Shown: positions 1 to 8,174 of the stretch, in pieces
Layout: the number at the start of each line of letters is the position of its first letter
Numbering within the stretch: the first letter of the stretch is position 1
Assembly (NCBI RefSeq): GCF_900631945.1
Contig: NZ_UZWE01000025.1
Span: 1 to 64,000, forward strand
Length of the DNA: 64,000 nucleotides
Direction: 5' to 3'
From: Paracoccus haematequi
GTDB lineage: Bacteria > Pseudomonadota > Alphaproteobacteria > Rhodobacterales > Rhodobacteraceae
Made by a program: the position numbers and the translations under genes
Notes under the pieces: generated by a model
The model's input: the letters and a program-made list of their open reading frames with translations, nothing else
The model's database searches: none
What the model was told of the DNA's origin: nothing

Positions 1-97
1 GCATCGCCATGCGTGCTTGCAAGACCGACCGGAGCTTTGAAGCAATGATCTACCTCGCTGCCGCCGTTATCAACTCACGATGAATCCCCACAGACCC
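1..97 (+). mobile_element. 3' end of an IS5-family-like insertion sequence (partial)
   Basis: From position 3 an open frame reads IAMRACKTDRSFEAMIYLAA and ends at a TGA at 81-83. The K(T)xRSFxAMIxLAAxVI pattern resembles the C-terminal tail of IS5-family (IS427-like) transposases, from memory of the family. Directly after the stop, 81-97 reads as a plausible terminal inverted repeat (outward strand GGGTCTGTGGGGATTCA), followed by CTAG, compatible with a TA-type target. The left end lies outside the window, so neither the other repeat nor the target duplication can be checked. The element sits on the 3' end of the integrase gene. Confidence 0.6.
3..83 (+). CDS. IS transposase, C-terminal fragment (5' end outside window)
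   Basis: Only the last 26 codons are visible. They match the hydrophobic tail (FEAMIYLAAAVI) expected after the last catalytic-domain helix of IS5-family DDE transposases. The frame is open to the window edge, so it may be intact upstream. The stop overlaps the oppositely oriented integrase stop by a few bases. No catalytic residues are in view, so the family call rests on the tail motif and the adjacent inverted repeat. Confidence 0.55.
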   Translation: MAMRACKTDRSFEAMIYLAAAVINSR

Positions 98-1373
98 TAG
101 TCCACCCGGCATATTGCAATTTGCTAAGGGCTTCAGCTTTCCGAGGCAGAGAAGTTCCCCCAGAATAGACGCCGTAGGTCATGGTCTGCTTCTCGTGCCC
201 GACAATGTCAGCGACGATGCCCTCAGAAACCTCAGCGTTTTCTAGGATCGTGACCACGGTCTTTCGGATGCTGTGGAAGACATGCTTTGGGCCGAAGCCT
301 GCGGCAATCTTCAGCTTCCCAAAGCGCTTGCCAATGGCACTCGACCGGCTCCCATACTTGTTTTCCGTATCGAGACCCGAGAGGACATAGCCATCGCTGC
401 TTTCTCGAACTAGCCTCGCCAGCGTCGGTGCAAGTTCCGCATGGATTGGCACTTCACGTTCACCCTTGCGGGTCTTCGCCTCCACAATCTGAATATAGCC
501 ATCGTAAACGTCGGAAACCTTAAGGCTGCACAATTCCTCGATCCGACAGCCGGTCCACATACCCAGGCGAATGAGGTCTGCCAGTTGATGATCCGGCTTG
601 CGCTTGCTCTCTGCCGCTCTCAGCAGGCTTAGAACCTGAACATCGGTAAAGGGCTCCCTACTGCCGGTGCTGTCTGTTTTTGCGCGTTTCTTGCGATCAC
701 CTGAGAGCACGTTCAGGAAAGGGTTGTCTTCGCGCTCCAAGAGTTCGGCATCCTGCATGAACTGCCAGTATGTCCGAAGGGCAGTAAGCTTCCGCTTTAT
801 GGTTGCGTGCTGCACGCCCCGTCCCTCAAGCTCCACGATCCAACGCTTGACGGCCTTTTGGGTGATCTTGTCTGTGGTGGGAAAGCTCTTGGCGAACTCT
901 AGGACGTCCGAACGCCGCATATCAGCCGTTTTGACCTCCACCCTTTGCTTCTGAACATTCACGAATGCGTCCAGATGCTCGGTGGTCAGGATGAACTCTG
1001 ACCGGACGAGGCCGGGAAGCGCCGCAGCATGATTTGGATCGACGCGAGCCAGCTTGGCGGCCTGTTCCGCAAGAACATCATCGTAGTCCATGCGGAGTTC
1101 AGGATCGGCTGCTGCCTTCTGGTAGTCTTGACGCCATTCCAGAACGGTTGCCATGAAGTCTGCGCTAAGCGGTGACGCTCCTGTCCGATATGCCTCGAAC
1201 TCAGCCTTGTATTTGGCCGCCAGCGGCTTGGCCCTGATCACGGCAATAGAACGGCTGTCGGTCTTGAGAGACTGCACGATGCGTTTCTTGCCATCGTAGT
1301 AGGGCCTTAACTTCTCCGGCACCTCAATCTCGAAATACCAGCCCCGTCTCCGTTGATTGACATAGTCCGCCAT
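75..1373 (-). CDS. Tyrosine recombinase/integrase with N-terminal DUF6538-like domain
   Basis: This is a site-specific recombinase of 432 aa, the usual size for integrases of genomic islands. Residues 1-60 (YVNQRRRGWYFEIEVPEKLR, then KxRIVQSLKT) look like the DUF6538 arm-binding domain. A SAM-like core-binding region lies around 150-215. The catalytic domain shows R277 (GCRIEEL), K303, H367-x-x-R370 (HSIRK), H393 (GHEKQTM) and the likely nucleophile Y403. The last residues after YAGW (VCGDSS) are encoded inside the adjoining IS, so the native C-terminus is probably altered, though the tyrosine is intact. The gene starts about 80 bp from a tRNA-like 3' end at 1451-1481. It may still be active. 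Confidence 0.9.
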   Translation of the reverse strand: MADYVNQRRRGWYFEIEVPEKLRPYYDGKKRIVQSLKTDSRSIAVIRAKPLAAKYKAEFEAYRTGASPLSADFMATVLEWRQDYQKAAADPELRMDYDDVLAEQAAKLARVDPNHAAALPGLVRSEFILTTEHLDAFVNVQKQRVEVKTADMRRSDVLEFAKSFPTTDKITQKAVKRWIVELEGRGVQHATIKRKLTALRTYWQFMQDAELLEREDNPFLNVLSGDRKKRAKTDSTGSREPFTDVQVLSLLRAAESKRKPDHQLADLIRLGMWTGCRIEELCSLKVSDVYDGYIQIVEAKTRKGEREVPIHAELAPTLARLVRESSDGYVLSGLDTENKYGSRSSAIGKRFGKLKIAAGFGPKHVFHSIRKTVVTILENAEVSEGIVADIVGHEKQTMTYGVYSGGTSLPRKAEALSKLQYAGWTRVCGDSS

Positions 1374-1399
1374 AGGCCATCCCCCACACGCTTACCCCA

Positions 1400-1422
1400 C
1401 ACAAATGCATCGCAAAATGCAA
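1400..1422. repeat. Short direct repeat AAATGCA upstream of integrase
   Basis: The heptamer AAATGCA occurs twice with a 5-7 bp gap just upstream of the integrase start, in an AT-rich patch. Arm-type integrase or excisionase sites, or an int operator, are the natural guess, but two short copies are weak evidence. Confidence 0.25.
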
Positions 1423-1450
1423 TTATTCAAGTGGCTTAGTGGGTTATGCC

Positions 1451-1481
1451 TGCCCCGGTTCGTCTCCCCTTGGCTCCACCA
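1451..1481 (+). other. Truncated tRNA/tmRNA 3' end with CCA; candidate attachment site
   Basis: The block ends TTGGCTCCACCA, preceded by GGTTCGTCTCC. This resembles a T-loop (GGTTC), a 3' acceptor strand, a discriminator A and CCA. The T-stem does not pair properly, T-loop position 58 is T instead of A, and there is no matching 5' acceptor (GGAGCCA) upstream, so it is not a complete tRNA. Integrases often target tRNA or ssrA 3' ends and leave such a fragment at the far junction. With int reading leftward from here, the element would lie to the left and the intact RNA gene beyond the window. Confidence 0.45.
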
Positions 1482-1603
1482 ATTTACTGCTATGCAAGCG
1501 TGAAATTCCCCGCATTTGCGGCATATTCGCCTTCCGCGCCCTTGAAATCGCTCTTAAATCCCGGCACATGAGGCAGAGCGATGGGCATCACCAAGGATCG
1601 CGG

Positions 1604-1965
1604 TTACTGGTATTCGTGAAACGGGTGGGGCAGCAAATTGTCCTTGTAGACGACAATCCAGAAATCTGACCCATCATAGGACGGATAGAGGGTCAGACTG
1701 TCGGCTTCAACACCGACGCTTGTTGCAAACTCGCTGATCGCGGCGTCAGCTATCTTGTCGAAATTTGCAGGGATGAAGTTGTTTCGGATGGGCGTTCTTG
1801 CTTCCGTCCAGCTTCCGGCGCATCGCAAGGCCCACCTCTCGGTTGAACTCTGCGCGCACCGCCGGGTCCCATGGGTGCCGCCAACGGGCCGTCTTGCCAG
1901 TCTCCTTCCCATGCTTCGAAGGCGTCGTCATAATCCCGATAGAAGCGGGACATGCGAATGCGCAT
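1604..1965 (-). pseudogene. Frameshifted remnant of a small unknown gene
   Basis: Three consecutive reading frames on the minus strand each contain a protein-like stretch. First comes MRIRMSRFYRDYDDAFEAWE (from 1965). Then WDPAVRAEFNREVGLAMRRK follows in a second frame, and finally FDKIADAAISEFATSVGVEA running to FHEYQ and a stop at 1604 in a third. Together they would make a protein of roughly 115-120 aa with shifts near 1890 and 1795. No family is recognised. It lies just on the chromosomal side of the candidate att site, typical of a decaying accessory gene. Sequencing error is an alternative. Confidence 0.5.
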
Positions 1966-2008
1966 CGGGAAGGTCAACAACTCGCCCAGAAGACCGCTGC
2001 AAGGCCTG

Positions 2009-2449
2009 TCAGGACAGGTCCTCGATGATGTAGTCCTCCCAGTCCTCCTCGGTGACCGAGGCCTCGCTGACGGTCCAGCCGCGCACGCTGGCGCCGGCGA
2101 GGTGGACCGACTCCCGGTTGCCGGAGATCAGGTGGTGCCACTTGTAAAGCGGCCGCCCTTCGTGGCGCAGGCGATAGGCGCAGGTGGCGGGCAGCCACCA
2201 GGCGATCTCGGCCAGCTTGCGGGGCGTCAGGACCACGCAGTCGGGCACATAGTCGTGGCGGTTGGCATAGCTGCTGCACTGGCATTTGTCGCCGTCCAGC
2301 AGCTTGCAGGCGACGCGGGTGAAGGCCAGTTCGCCCGTGTCCTCGTATTCGATCTTGTTCAGGCAGCACTTGCCGCAGCCGTCGCACAGCGCTTCCCATT
2401 CATCGGGCTGCAACTGGGGCAGGGGCAGTTCCCAGAAACGCTCGCGCAT
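2009..2449 (-). CDS. UPF0260 (YcgN-type) cysteine-cluster protein
   Basis: This 146-aa protein matches the UPF0260/YcgN family of small cytosolic proteins with a CxxCxxxCC-type cluster, thought to bind Fe-S or zinc. The physiological role is not settled. Visible cysteines are C22, C25, C28, C29 (LCDGCGKCCL), C48, C56, C58, C71 and C90, and the WWLPATCAYRL segment is typical. Its ATG overlaps the ribF stop by one base (TGATG), so the two are likely translationally coupled. It ends at 2009 without an obvious terminator. Confidence 0.9.
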   Translation of the reverse strand: MRERFWELPLPQLQPDEWEALCDGCGKCCLNKIEYEDTGELAFTRVACKLLDGDKCQCSSYANRHDYVPDCVVLTPRKLAEIAWWLPATCAYRLRHEGRPLYKWHHLISGNRESVHLAGASVRGWTVSEASVTEEDWEDYIIEDLS

Positions 2450-3375
2450 CAGGCGCCCGCCAGCACCGCGCGGGCCTGGTCGGCGTCGGCGGCGATCTGG
2501 TCGATCAGCACCTGCACGCTGTCGAACTCGGCTTCGTCGCGCAGGAATTCGACCAGCCCGACGGACAGGTGCTGACCATAAAGATCGCCGCTGAAATCGA
2601 ACAGATGGACTTCCAGGTTCGGCGCGTTGCGGCCGAACATCGGGCGCACGCCCAGGCTGGCGACGCCCTGGCAGGACAGCTTGTCCGGCCCGGTCAGCAC
2701 GTCGACCACCACGGCATAGACGCCCAGGCGGGGCAGGTGCAGGTCGTCGATGCGCATGTTGGCGGTGGGCCAGCCGAATTCGCGGCCGCGCTTGTTGCCG
2801 TGGACGACCTCGCCCTCGATCCGGTGCAGGTGGCCCAGCATCCGTTCCGCATCCCGAGGGCGCCCGTCGGTAAGCGCCTGCCGGATCGCGGTCGAGCTGT
2901 AGTCCTGCCCGCCCGCGCCGACCAGCGGCACCACGGTCACGCCGAAGCCGAATTGGCCGCCCAGGTCGCGCAGCGTGGCGACATTGCCCGCCCGGTCCTT
3001 GCCGAAGACGAAATCGGCGCCGACAGTGACATGGGCGACGCCCAGCCCCCCCACCAGCACATCTCGGGCGAAGGCCTCGGGCGCCAGGCCCGCAAGGACC
3101 GCGCCGAAGGGCAGTTCATACAGCTGTTCCACCCCCAGCCGGGCCAGCCGGTTGGCGCGCGATTCCGAATTCATCAGCCGGAAGGGCGGCGCGTCCGGGG
3201 CGAAGAACTGCCGGGGATGGGGTTCGAAGGTGACGATGCCCAGAGGCCCGCCCGCCTGGCGCGCGGCCTCGATCACGGCGCGGTGGCCCAGATGGACGCC
3301 GTCGAAATTGCCCATGGCGACGGATGCGCCGCGGGCGCTTGCCGGAAGACCTGTCCAGTCGCGGTGGATCTGCAA
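2449..3375 (-). CDS. ribF: Bifunctional riboflavin kinase / FAD synthetase
   Basis: The 308-aa enzyme converts riboflavin to FMN and then FAD in the cytoplasm. The N-terminal nucleotidyltransferase domain carries GNFDGVHLGH (residues 22-31) and VTFEPHPRQFF. The C-terminal flavokinase domain carries HGNKRGREFGWPTANM and LGVYAVVV. The length is normal for bacterial RibF. It lies in a leftward run with the UPF0260 gene after it and the MaoC gene before it (33-bp gap). Confidence 0.96.
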   Translation of the reverse strand: MQIHRDWTGLPASARGASVAMGNFDGVHLGHRAVIEAARQAGGPLGIVTFEPHPRQFFAPDAPPFRLMNSESRANRLARLGVEQLYELPFGAVLAGLAPEAFARDVLVGGLGVAHVTVGADFVFGKDRAGNVATLRDLGGQFGFGVTVVPLVGAGGQDYSSTAIRQALTDGRPRDAERMLGHLHRIEGEVVHGNKRGREFGWPTANMRIDDLHLPRLGVYAVVVDVLTGPDKLSCQGVASLGVRPMFGRNAPNLEVHLFDFSGDLYGQHLSVGLVEFLRDEAEFDSVQVLIDQIAADADQARAVLAGA

Positions 3376-3408
3376 AGGGTGCCCTCATTGGGGCGGCCCG
3401 GCGCCCCG

Positions 3409-3864
3409 TCAGTCGAACTTGCGGCTTGGCGCCAGAACGACCGCCTCGCCTTTCAGGACGACCGTATCACCCACGAGGCAGCGGGTTGCAAGCGTGACCC
3501 GCCGTTTCCCATGGTCGATGGCGTCGACCGTCACTTCGGCGCGCACGGTATCGCCGGGACGGACCGGGGCCATGAACTTCAGCGTCTGGCCCAGATAGAC
3601 CGTGCCATGCCCCGGCAGCTGTTCCCCGATCACCGCCGAGATCAGCCCGGCCGTCAGCATCCCATGGGCGATGCGCCCCTCGAAGATGGTTTCCTGGGCG
3701 TAATCGTCGTCCAGATGCACCGGGTTGCGGTCGGTCGAGACCTCGGCGAACAGTTCGATATCGCGATCGGTCACCTGCTTTTGCAGATAGCGGGTCATCC
3801 CGACCTCGAGATCCTCGATGACGATGGTGCCGCGGGGCAGATTGTCGAACATGCTGCGTTCCAT
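3409..3864 (-). CDS. MaoC family dehydratase (PhaJ-like (R)-enoyl-CoA hydratase)
   Basis: This 151-aa single hot-dog domain protein probably hydrates trans-2-enoyl-CoA to (R)-3-hydroxyacyl-CoA, linking beta-oxidation to polyhydroxyalkanoate or fatty-acid metabolism. The catalytic motif STDRNPVHLDDDYA followed by GRIAHGMLTAGLIS is characteristic (Asp/His dyad). An alternative start four codons later (MFDNLPRG, 3852) is possible. An AT-rich promoter-like stretch lies just upstream (3930-3960). Other MaoC proteins act on different acyl-CoAs, so the exact substrate is inferred. Confidence 0.88.
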   Translation of the reverse strand: MERSMFDNLPRGTIVIEDLEVGMTRYLQKQVTDRDIELFAEVSTDRNPVHLDDDYAQETIFEGRIAHGMLTAGLISAVIGEQLPGHGTVYLGQTLKFMAPVRPGDTVRAEVTVDAIDHGKRRVTLATRCLVGDTVVLKGEAVVLAPSRKFD

Positions 3865-4010
3865 TTGGCTGGCCGAACCGGGTGCGATGATGCTGCATAG
3901 CAGCGAAAACGCGGGCGCGCAACAAAAGTTACGATCACTTCAACCAAAGTATAATATTGTTGCTGGGCCGATTTCGGGTGGGGCAGGGCGGACGGCCCTG
4001 CGCCGGGCCG

Positions 4011-4880
4011 TCAGCGCAGCCGGCCGATGCTGTATTGCGGGGCCAGGGCGTGCCCTTCCAGCCAATCCAGCAGCAGGGCGTTGTCGGGGTTCTCGACATC
4101 CGGTCCCAGGGCGTCCGCCGCAAGGCCGCCGGTCACGAACAGCACGTCGATGCCCTGGTCCAGCCCGCCCTTCACATCGGTGAAAATGCCGTCGCCCACC
4201 GCCAGGATCCGCGCGTCCGGCGCCAGATCCAGCAGCCGCCGCGCCCGGTTATAGATCGGCGGATGCGGCTTGCCGAAATACAGCGACGTGCCGCCCAGCC
4301 CTTCGTAATATTCGGCCAGGGCACCGGCGCAGTAGATCCGCGTCTCGCCCATGTCCACGACCACGTCCGGGTTGGCGCAGAGCAGCGGCAGGCCCCGGTC
4401 GCGCGCCTGAACCAGCCGGTCGTGGTAATCCTGCGGCGTCTCGGTCAGTTCCTCGAAGGGGCCGGTGGCGACGATGCCCTCGGCTTCCTCCAGCGGCACG
4501 CGACGGATCGGGGCGGCATCGGCGAATTCGGGGGGAATGTCGTCGAAGAAGCCGTCGTCCTTGTCGGTGCCGATATGCCAGACCTTACGGCCGACCGCGC
4601 CGGAAAACATCGCCTCTTGCGCGGCGTCCCCCGAACTGACCACGATGTCCCAGGCGTCGCGCGGCACGCCCATACGGTCCAGTTGCCGGATCACAAACTG
4701 GTTCGGGCGCGGCGCATTGGTCATCAGCACGACCTGGCCGCCGTCCTGCCGGAAGGCCCGCAAGGCCGCGACGGCGGCGGGATAGGGCTGCTTGCCGTTG
4801 TGCAGGCAACCCCACAGGTCGCAGAACAGCACGTCGTAACCCGCGCCGATCTGCGACAGGGACTGGATGATCCGGGTCAT
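4011..4880 (-). CDS. HAD-superfamily hydrolase, TIGR01459-type (NagD-like)
   Basis: This 289-aa protein has HAD motif I DLWGCLHNG, an acid/base arrangement seen in the class IIA (NagD/PGP-like) group. It also has VVLMTNAPRPN (motif II), GKPHPPIYNRA (motif III) and VGDGIFTDVKGG (motif IV). It is a phosphatase of unknown physiological substrate, and the alphaproteobacterial TIGR01459 family is usually left uncharacterised. The chosen ATG overlaps the ppaC stop by one base (TAATG), suggesting coupling in one operon. A longer in-frame extension upstream lies in the ppaC coding region and is rejected. Confidence 0.88.
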   Translation of the reverse strand: MTRIIQSLSQIGAGYDVLFCDLWGCLHNGKQPYPAAVAALRAFRQDGGQVVLMTNAPRPNQFVIRQLDRMGVPRDAWDIVVSSGDAAQEAMFSGAVGRKVWHIGTDKDDGFFDDIPPEFADAAPIRRVPLEEAEGIVATGPFEELTETPQDYHDRLVQARDRGLPLLCANPDVVVDMGETRIYCAGALAEYYEGLGGTSLYFGKPHPPIYNRARRLLDLAPDARILAVGDGIFTDVKGGLDQGIDVLFVTGGLAADALGPDVENPDNALLLDWLEGHALAPQYSIGRLR

Positions 4881-5797
4881 TACAGCGCCAGGACCGGGAT
4901 GATCTGCTTCTTGCGGCTCATCACGCCGGGCAGGACCACGGTGTCGCCGCTGACAGGCACCCCGAAGCTGCGTTCGGCCAGCAGGCGGACGAAATCGTTG
5001 GGGATCAGCAGGGTCGCTTCCTCGCGCAGGATGTCGACGATGAAGCACAGAACCTCGTCCGCGCCGTCTTCGGCCGCGACGCGCGGCATGGCGGCGATCA
5101 GCGCGTCCTTGCGCGCCAGCAGAACCTGGGGCGCGGTGGTTTCCAGAACCGTGATGCGCAGCTGCTTGCCGCCCAGTTCGTATTCCTTGCTGTCGGTCCG
5201 CAGCAGGGCCTCGTCGCTGAAGGCGCTGATGTCGGACTTGGCGGCGAACATCTGGGCCGCGTAATCGGCGATGGTGATCCCCAGGTCGGCGGCAAGCTTT
5301 TCGGCAACGGCGCGGTCATGGGCGGTGGTGGTCGGGCTGCGGAATTCCAGCGTGTCCGACAGGATGCAGGTCAGCATCGCGCCCTTCACCCCCTCGGGGG
5401 CGCGGGCCATGTCCTCGCCGATCAGGTCGTGCATGATCGTGGCGGTGCAGGCCAGCGGGCGGATGGTGATGTTGATCGGCATACGGGTCTTGATGCCGCC
5501 GGCCAGCAGGTGATGGTCGATGATCTCGATCACCTCGGCCTGGTCCAGGCTGGCGGGCAATTCGGCCGGATTGTTGGTGTCGACGATCACGCATTGGTCG
5601 CCCGCCGCCACGTCGGCGATGATCTGCGGCTTCGGCAGGTTCCAGCGGTTCAGCATCCACAGGGCTTCGGTATTGGGTTCGCCTTGCAGGACCGCCTGCG
5701 CGGGCGTCTTGCGCACCTCGTTCAGATACCAGGCCCAGATGATGGGAGAGCCGGTCGAATCCGTATCGGGAGAGGTATGGCCGAAGACCTTGATCAT
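4880..5797 (-). CDS. ppaC: Manganese-dependent (family II) inorganic pyrophosphatase
   Basis: This 305-aa DHH-phosphoesterase hydrolyses pyrophosphate to orthophosphate. Metal-binding motifs are visible: GHTSPDTDS near the N-terminus (H7, D11, D13), VDTNNPAEL and EIIDHHLLAGG. The C-terminal DHHA2 domain ends with the substrate-binding SRKKQ motif. The length matches family II enzymes (about 305-310 aa), which differ from the common family I Ppa. The start at MIKVFGHT was chosen because the longer frame adds 21 non-conserved residues. It is followed by the coupled HAD phosphatase. Confidence 0.95.
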   Translation of the reverse strand: MIKVFGHTSPDTDSTGSPIIWAWYLNEVRKTPAQAVLQGEPNTEALWMLNRWNLPKPQIIADVAAGDQCVIVDTNNPAELPASLDQAEVIEIIDHHLLAGGIKTRMPINITIRPLACTATIMHDLIGEDMARAPEGVKGAMLTCILSDTLEFRSPTTTAHDRAVAEKLAADLGITIADYAAQMFAAKSDISAFSDEALLRTDSKEYELGGKQLRITVLETTAPQVLLARKDALIAAMPRVAAEDGADEVLCFIVDILREEATLLIPNDFVRLLAERSFGVPVSGDTVVLPGVMSRKKQIIPVLAL

Positions 5798-5882
5798 GAT
5801 GCACCTTCGCAGCGTCTGGATGTCGCGCGCGTTATAGGGCGGGCGCGGCGGGATGTCCAAGGGAGAAGGGAAAGGCGGGAAC

Positions 5883-5957
5883 TGGTGCCGGTTGAGGGGA
5901 TTGAACCCCCGACCTTCGGTTTACAAAACCGCTGCTCTACCGCTGAGCTAAACCGGC
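5883..5957 (-). tRNA. tRNA-Thr (anticodon UGU)
   Basis: On the minus strand the gene begins GCCGGTT, with D-arm AGCTCAGCGGTAGAGCA and an anticodon loop TTTGTAA giving UGU. The T-arm is GGGGGTTCAATCCCC, and the 3' acceptor AACCGGC pairs fully with the 5' end. CCA is encoded. The 75-nt length is normal. It decodes ACA and, by wobble, other Thr codons. Confidence 0.96.
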
Positions 5958-6090
5958 CCGGTGCGCTCTTCCTGCGATAGCCTCTGTCAGCCGCTTCCGC
6001 AAGCGGGGAAAGCGGTTTGACTGCGCGGGCGGCCCCGCTACTGTGCGGCGGCGCCCCAGCGGCGGGCGGGATCGAAGGGGCAGTGCCGAC

Positions 6091-6966
6091 ATGCAGATGG
6101 CGTTTCACCTGGGGGTGCATGGCACGGACGGGGACAGGCTGCTGAAGACGCTTCTGAACAACCGCGACTGGCTGATGCAGCACGGCACGGACACCATCAC
6201 CCCGAACCGCCATCGCGGCCTGTTCGAAGAGGCGCTGATGTCCCTGAAGGGCGGGCGCGCCACGGCCGAGATGCAGCAGATCATGCTGGACGCGGTCCTG
6301 CACAGCGACCACCCCGACCGGGCGGTCTTTTCGACGCCGACCTTCATGGGCGCGCCAGGGCGGGTGGTGGGCCAAACGGGTCTTTATCCGCAGATGGGCG
6401 CGCGCGCGGCGGCGCTTGCCAACCTGTTTCCCGACCACGAGGTCGAGTTCTTCCTGGCCATCCGCAACCCCGCCACCTTGATCGCCGAGGTTCTGCCGAT
6501 CTTTACCGGCGGCGGCTATCATGTGCTGATGCAGGGGCGCCATCCGCTGGATCTGCGGTGGCGAGATCCGATCCAGGCGCTGCTGCGGGCGGTGCCGGGC
6601 CGCCGCGTTGTGATCTGGTGTCACGAGGACGTGCCGCTGATCTGGCCCGAGATCGCGCACCTGCTGGGTGACATCCCCCCTGACGCTCCGCTGAAGGGCG
6701 GCATGACCTATCTGGAGGAGATCCTGACCCCGACCGGGCTGGCGCAGTTGAGGGACGGCCTGGCCGCGCAGGACCAGATGACCGTCGCCCGGCGCCGCGC
6801 CCTGTCGGCGCAGGCAATCAAGGACCATGCGCTGCCCGCCGTCCTGGACCAGGTGGTCGACCTGCCGGGCTGGACACAGGATCTGGTGGACCGCGTTACC
6901 GACCAGTATCGCGCCGATGTGGCGGAAATCGCGGTCCTGCCGGGGGTGGAATTCGTCCTGCCCTGA
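6091..6966 (+). CDS. Conserved-looking hypothetical protein (291 aa)
   Basis: I do not recognise this family with confidence. The start at 6091 (MQMAFHLGVHGTDGDRLLKT) is preferred over 6043 because the extra 16 residues are low-complexity and overlap the tRNA-side intergenic region. The N-terminal HLGVHGTDGDRLLKTL resembles the P-loop-like start of sulfotransferase-type folds, but the core is not clearly conserved. No signal peptide or membrane segment is visible. It stands alone, divergent from the tRNA-Thr/ppaC side and convergent with the peptidoglycan-binding gene. Confidence 0.75.
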   Translation: MQMAFHLGVHGTDGDRLLKTLLNNRDWLMQHGTDTITPNRHRGLFEEALMSLKGGRATAEMQQIMLDAVLHSDHPDRAVFSTPTFMGAPGRVVGQTGLYPQMGARAAALANLFPDHEVEFFLAIRNPATLIAEVLPIFTGGGYHVLMQGRHPLDLRWRDPIQALLRAVPGRRVVIWCHEDVPLIWPEIAHLLGDIPPDAPLKGGMTYLEEILTPTGLAQLRDGLAAQDQMTVARRRALSAQAIKDHALPAVLDQVVDLPGWTQDLVDRVTDQYRADVAEIAVLPGVEFVLP

Positions 6967-6978
6967 CAGGGCGCCTTG

Positions 6979-7710
6979 TCAGCGGCCCACCAGCCGGTCG
7001 TATTGCGCGGCGGTCAGATAGCCGGTCGCCTCCATGTCGTTGGCGCGCTGCCAGGCGGCGATGGCGTTGCGGGTGCCCCGGCCGAAAACCCCGTCCACGC
7101 CGCGCGTATCGAAGCCGCGTTGCGTCAGCCCGGCCTGCACCGCCTGGCGCTGCTGGCGGTTGAGGCCCAGATCCGCCTCGTTCCCCGCCGGGCCGACGGC
7201 CGGGGCGGTGGTCGAAGGCCGGGTGGTCGCCGTTCCTTGCAGGATTTCGTTGGCTTGGGCGGCGTTCAGCGTGCCGGTCTGGGCATAGTTGCGGTCGCGC
7301 TGCCACAGGGCGATCGCGCGGCGCGTGCCGGGACCGAAATTGCCGTCCGCCCCGTTCGTGCTGTAGCCCAGCCCGTTCAACTGTCTCTGGATCTGCACGC
7401 GCTGCTGGCGGGACAGGCCGGCGGTGTCCGTCTGGGACGGGTTCGTCGGAGCGACCCCGGTCCCGCCGCCCAGCCGCTGGATGCGGTCGCGCGCCTGTTC
7501 GGCATAGGCGCCGTTCGGGAACTGCCGCAGATAGGACTGATAGGCCGACAGCGTGTCGGCGCTTTGCGCCTGGGCGAAGGCGGCGCGGTCCTGTTCCTGT
7601 TGCAGATACTGGCGGGCCACCCCGCCGACGATATCGCCAAGATCCTGCGCCTGCGCGGGCGCCAGGGTGACGGCGGCGGCAAAGGCCGCGGAAAGCATCG
7701 TTCTGACCAT
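6979..7710 (-). CDS. Secreted protein with two peptidoglycan-binding (PG_binding_1) domains
   Basis: The 243-aa protein has a signal peptide (MVRTMLSAAFAAAVTLAPAQA, cleavage after AQA) followed by a short helical segment (residues 25-80). Two PG_binding_1 repeats then follow, the first around 105-160 (IQRQLNGLGYSTNGADGNFG, RRAIALWQR) and the second around 180-240 (VQAGLTQRGFDTRGVDGVFG, RNAIAAWQR). No catalytic domain is present, so it is probably a periplasmic murein-binding adaptor. The intervening linker is rich in T, P and A. It is a single gene. Confidence 0.88.
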   Translation of the reverse strand: MVRTMLSAAFAAAVTLAPAQAQDLGDIVGGVARQYLQQEQDRAAFAQAQSADTLSAYQSYLRQFPNGAYAEQARDRIQRLGGGTGVAPTNPSQTDTAGLSRQQRVQIQRQLNGLGYSTNGADGNFGPGTRRAIALWQRDRNYAQTGTLNAAQANEILQGTATTRPSTTAPAVGPAGNEADLGLNRQQRQAVQAGLTQRGFDTRGVDGVFGRGTRNAIAAWQRANDMEATGYLTAAQYDRLVGR

Positions 7711-7813
7711 CGAAAGGCCCTTTCGCGTTCAAGCCCCAAATCCGGGGCGCCGAAGCTATAGCGCAAAGAAGGGCGTCGGGTTCCGGCGGGGCGGGCGGCC
7801 GGGATCGGCAGAC

Positions 7814-7843
7814 AAAGAAAAAGGGCACCCTGGGGCGCCCTTT
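7814..7843 (-). terminator. Rho-independent terminator of rpmG
   Basis: On the minus strand AAAGGGC... pairs with ...GCCCTTT, and the hairpin is followed by TTTTTCTTTG. It lies about 45 bp downstream of the rpmG stop. Confidence 0.75.
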
Positions 7844-7889
7844 CAGGTCTGGACCGGAACCGGAAGGCCCGGTCCTGGCGGCAGGATCG

Positions 7890-8057
7890 TTACTTGATCT
7901 TGCCTTCCTTGTATTCGACGTGCTGACGGACGACCGGGTCGAATTTGCGCACGGTCATCTTTTCGGTCATGGTGCGGGCGTTCTTCTTGGTCACATAGAA
8001 GTGGCCCGTGCCGGCGGTCGAGTTCAGCCGGATCTTGATGGTAGTCGGCTTCGCCAT
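7890..8057 (-). CDS. rpmG: 50S ribosomal protein L33
   Basis: This 55-aa ribosomal protein of the large subunit begins [20 protein letters not shown] and ends [13 protein letters not shown], matching the alphaproteobacterial L33 form. It lacks the CxxC zinc motifs, so it is the zinc-free type. A long upstream in-frame extension reads into rnpB-proximal DNA and is rejected. It is followed by a clear terminator. Confidence 0.97.
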   Translation of the reverse strand: MAKPTTIKIRLNSTAGTGHFYVTKKNARTMTEKMTVRKFDPVVRQHVEYKEGKIK

Positions 8058-8174
8058 GTCATTGCTCCTGCTTCGGGGCAATCGCGCGGCGCAGACCCCG
8101 TGGAATTCGTTTGAAGCCCGCCTTTTAGCCATGGGCGGGCCGAAGTCAACCCGAATCGCCCCATTCAGACGGCG

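Noticed and set aside
1400..1481. A complete tRNA gene ending in CCA
   Set aside because: There is no 5' acceptor strand, the T-stem does not pair and the anticodon arm is missing. Only a 3' fragment is present.
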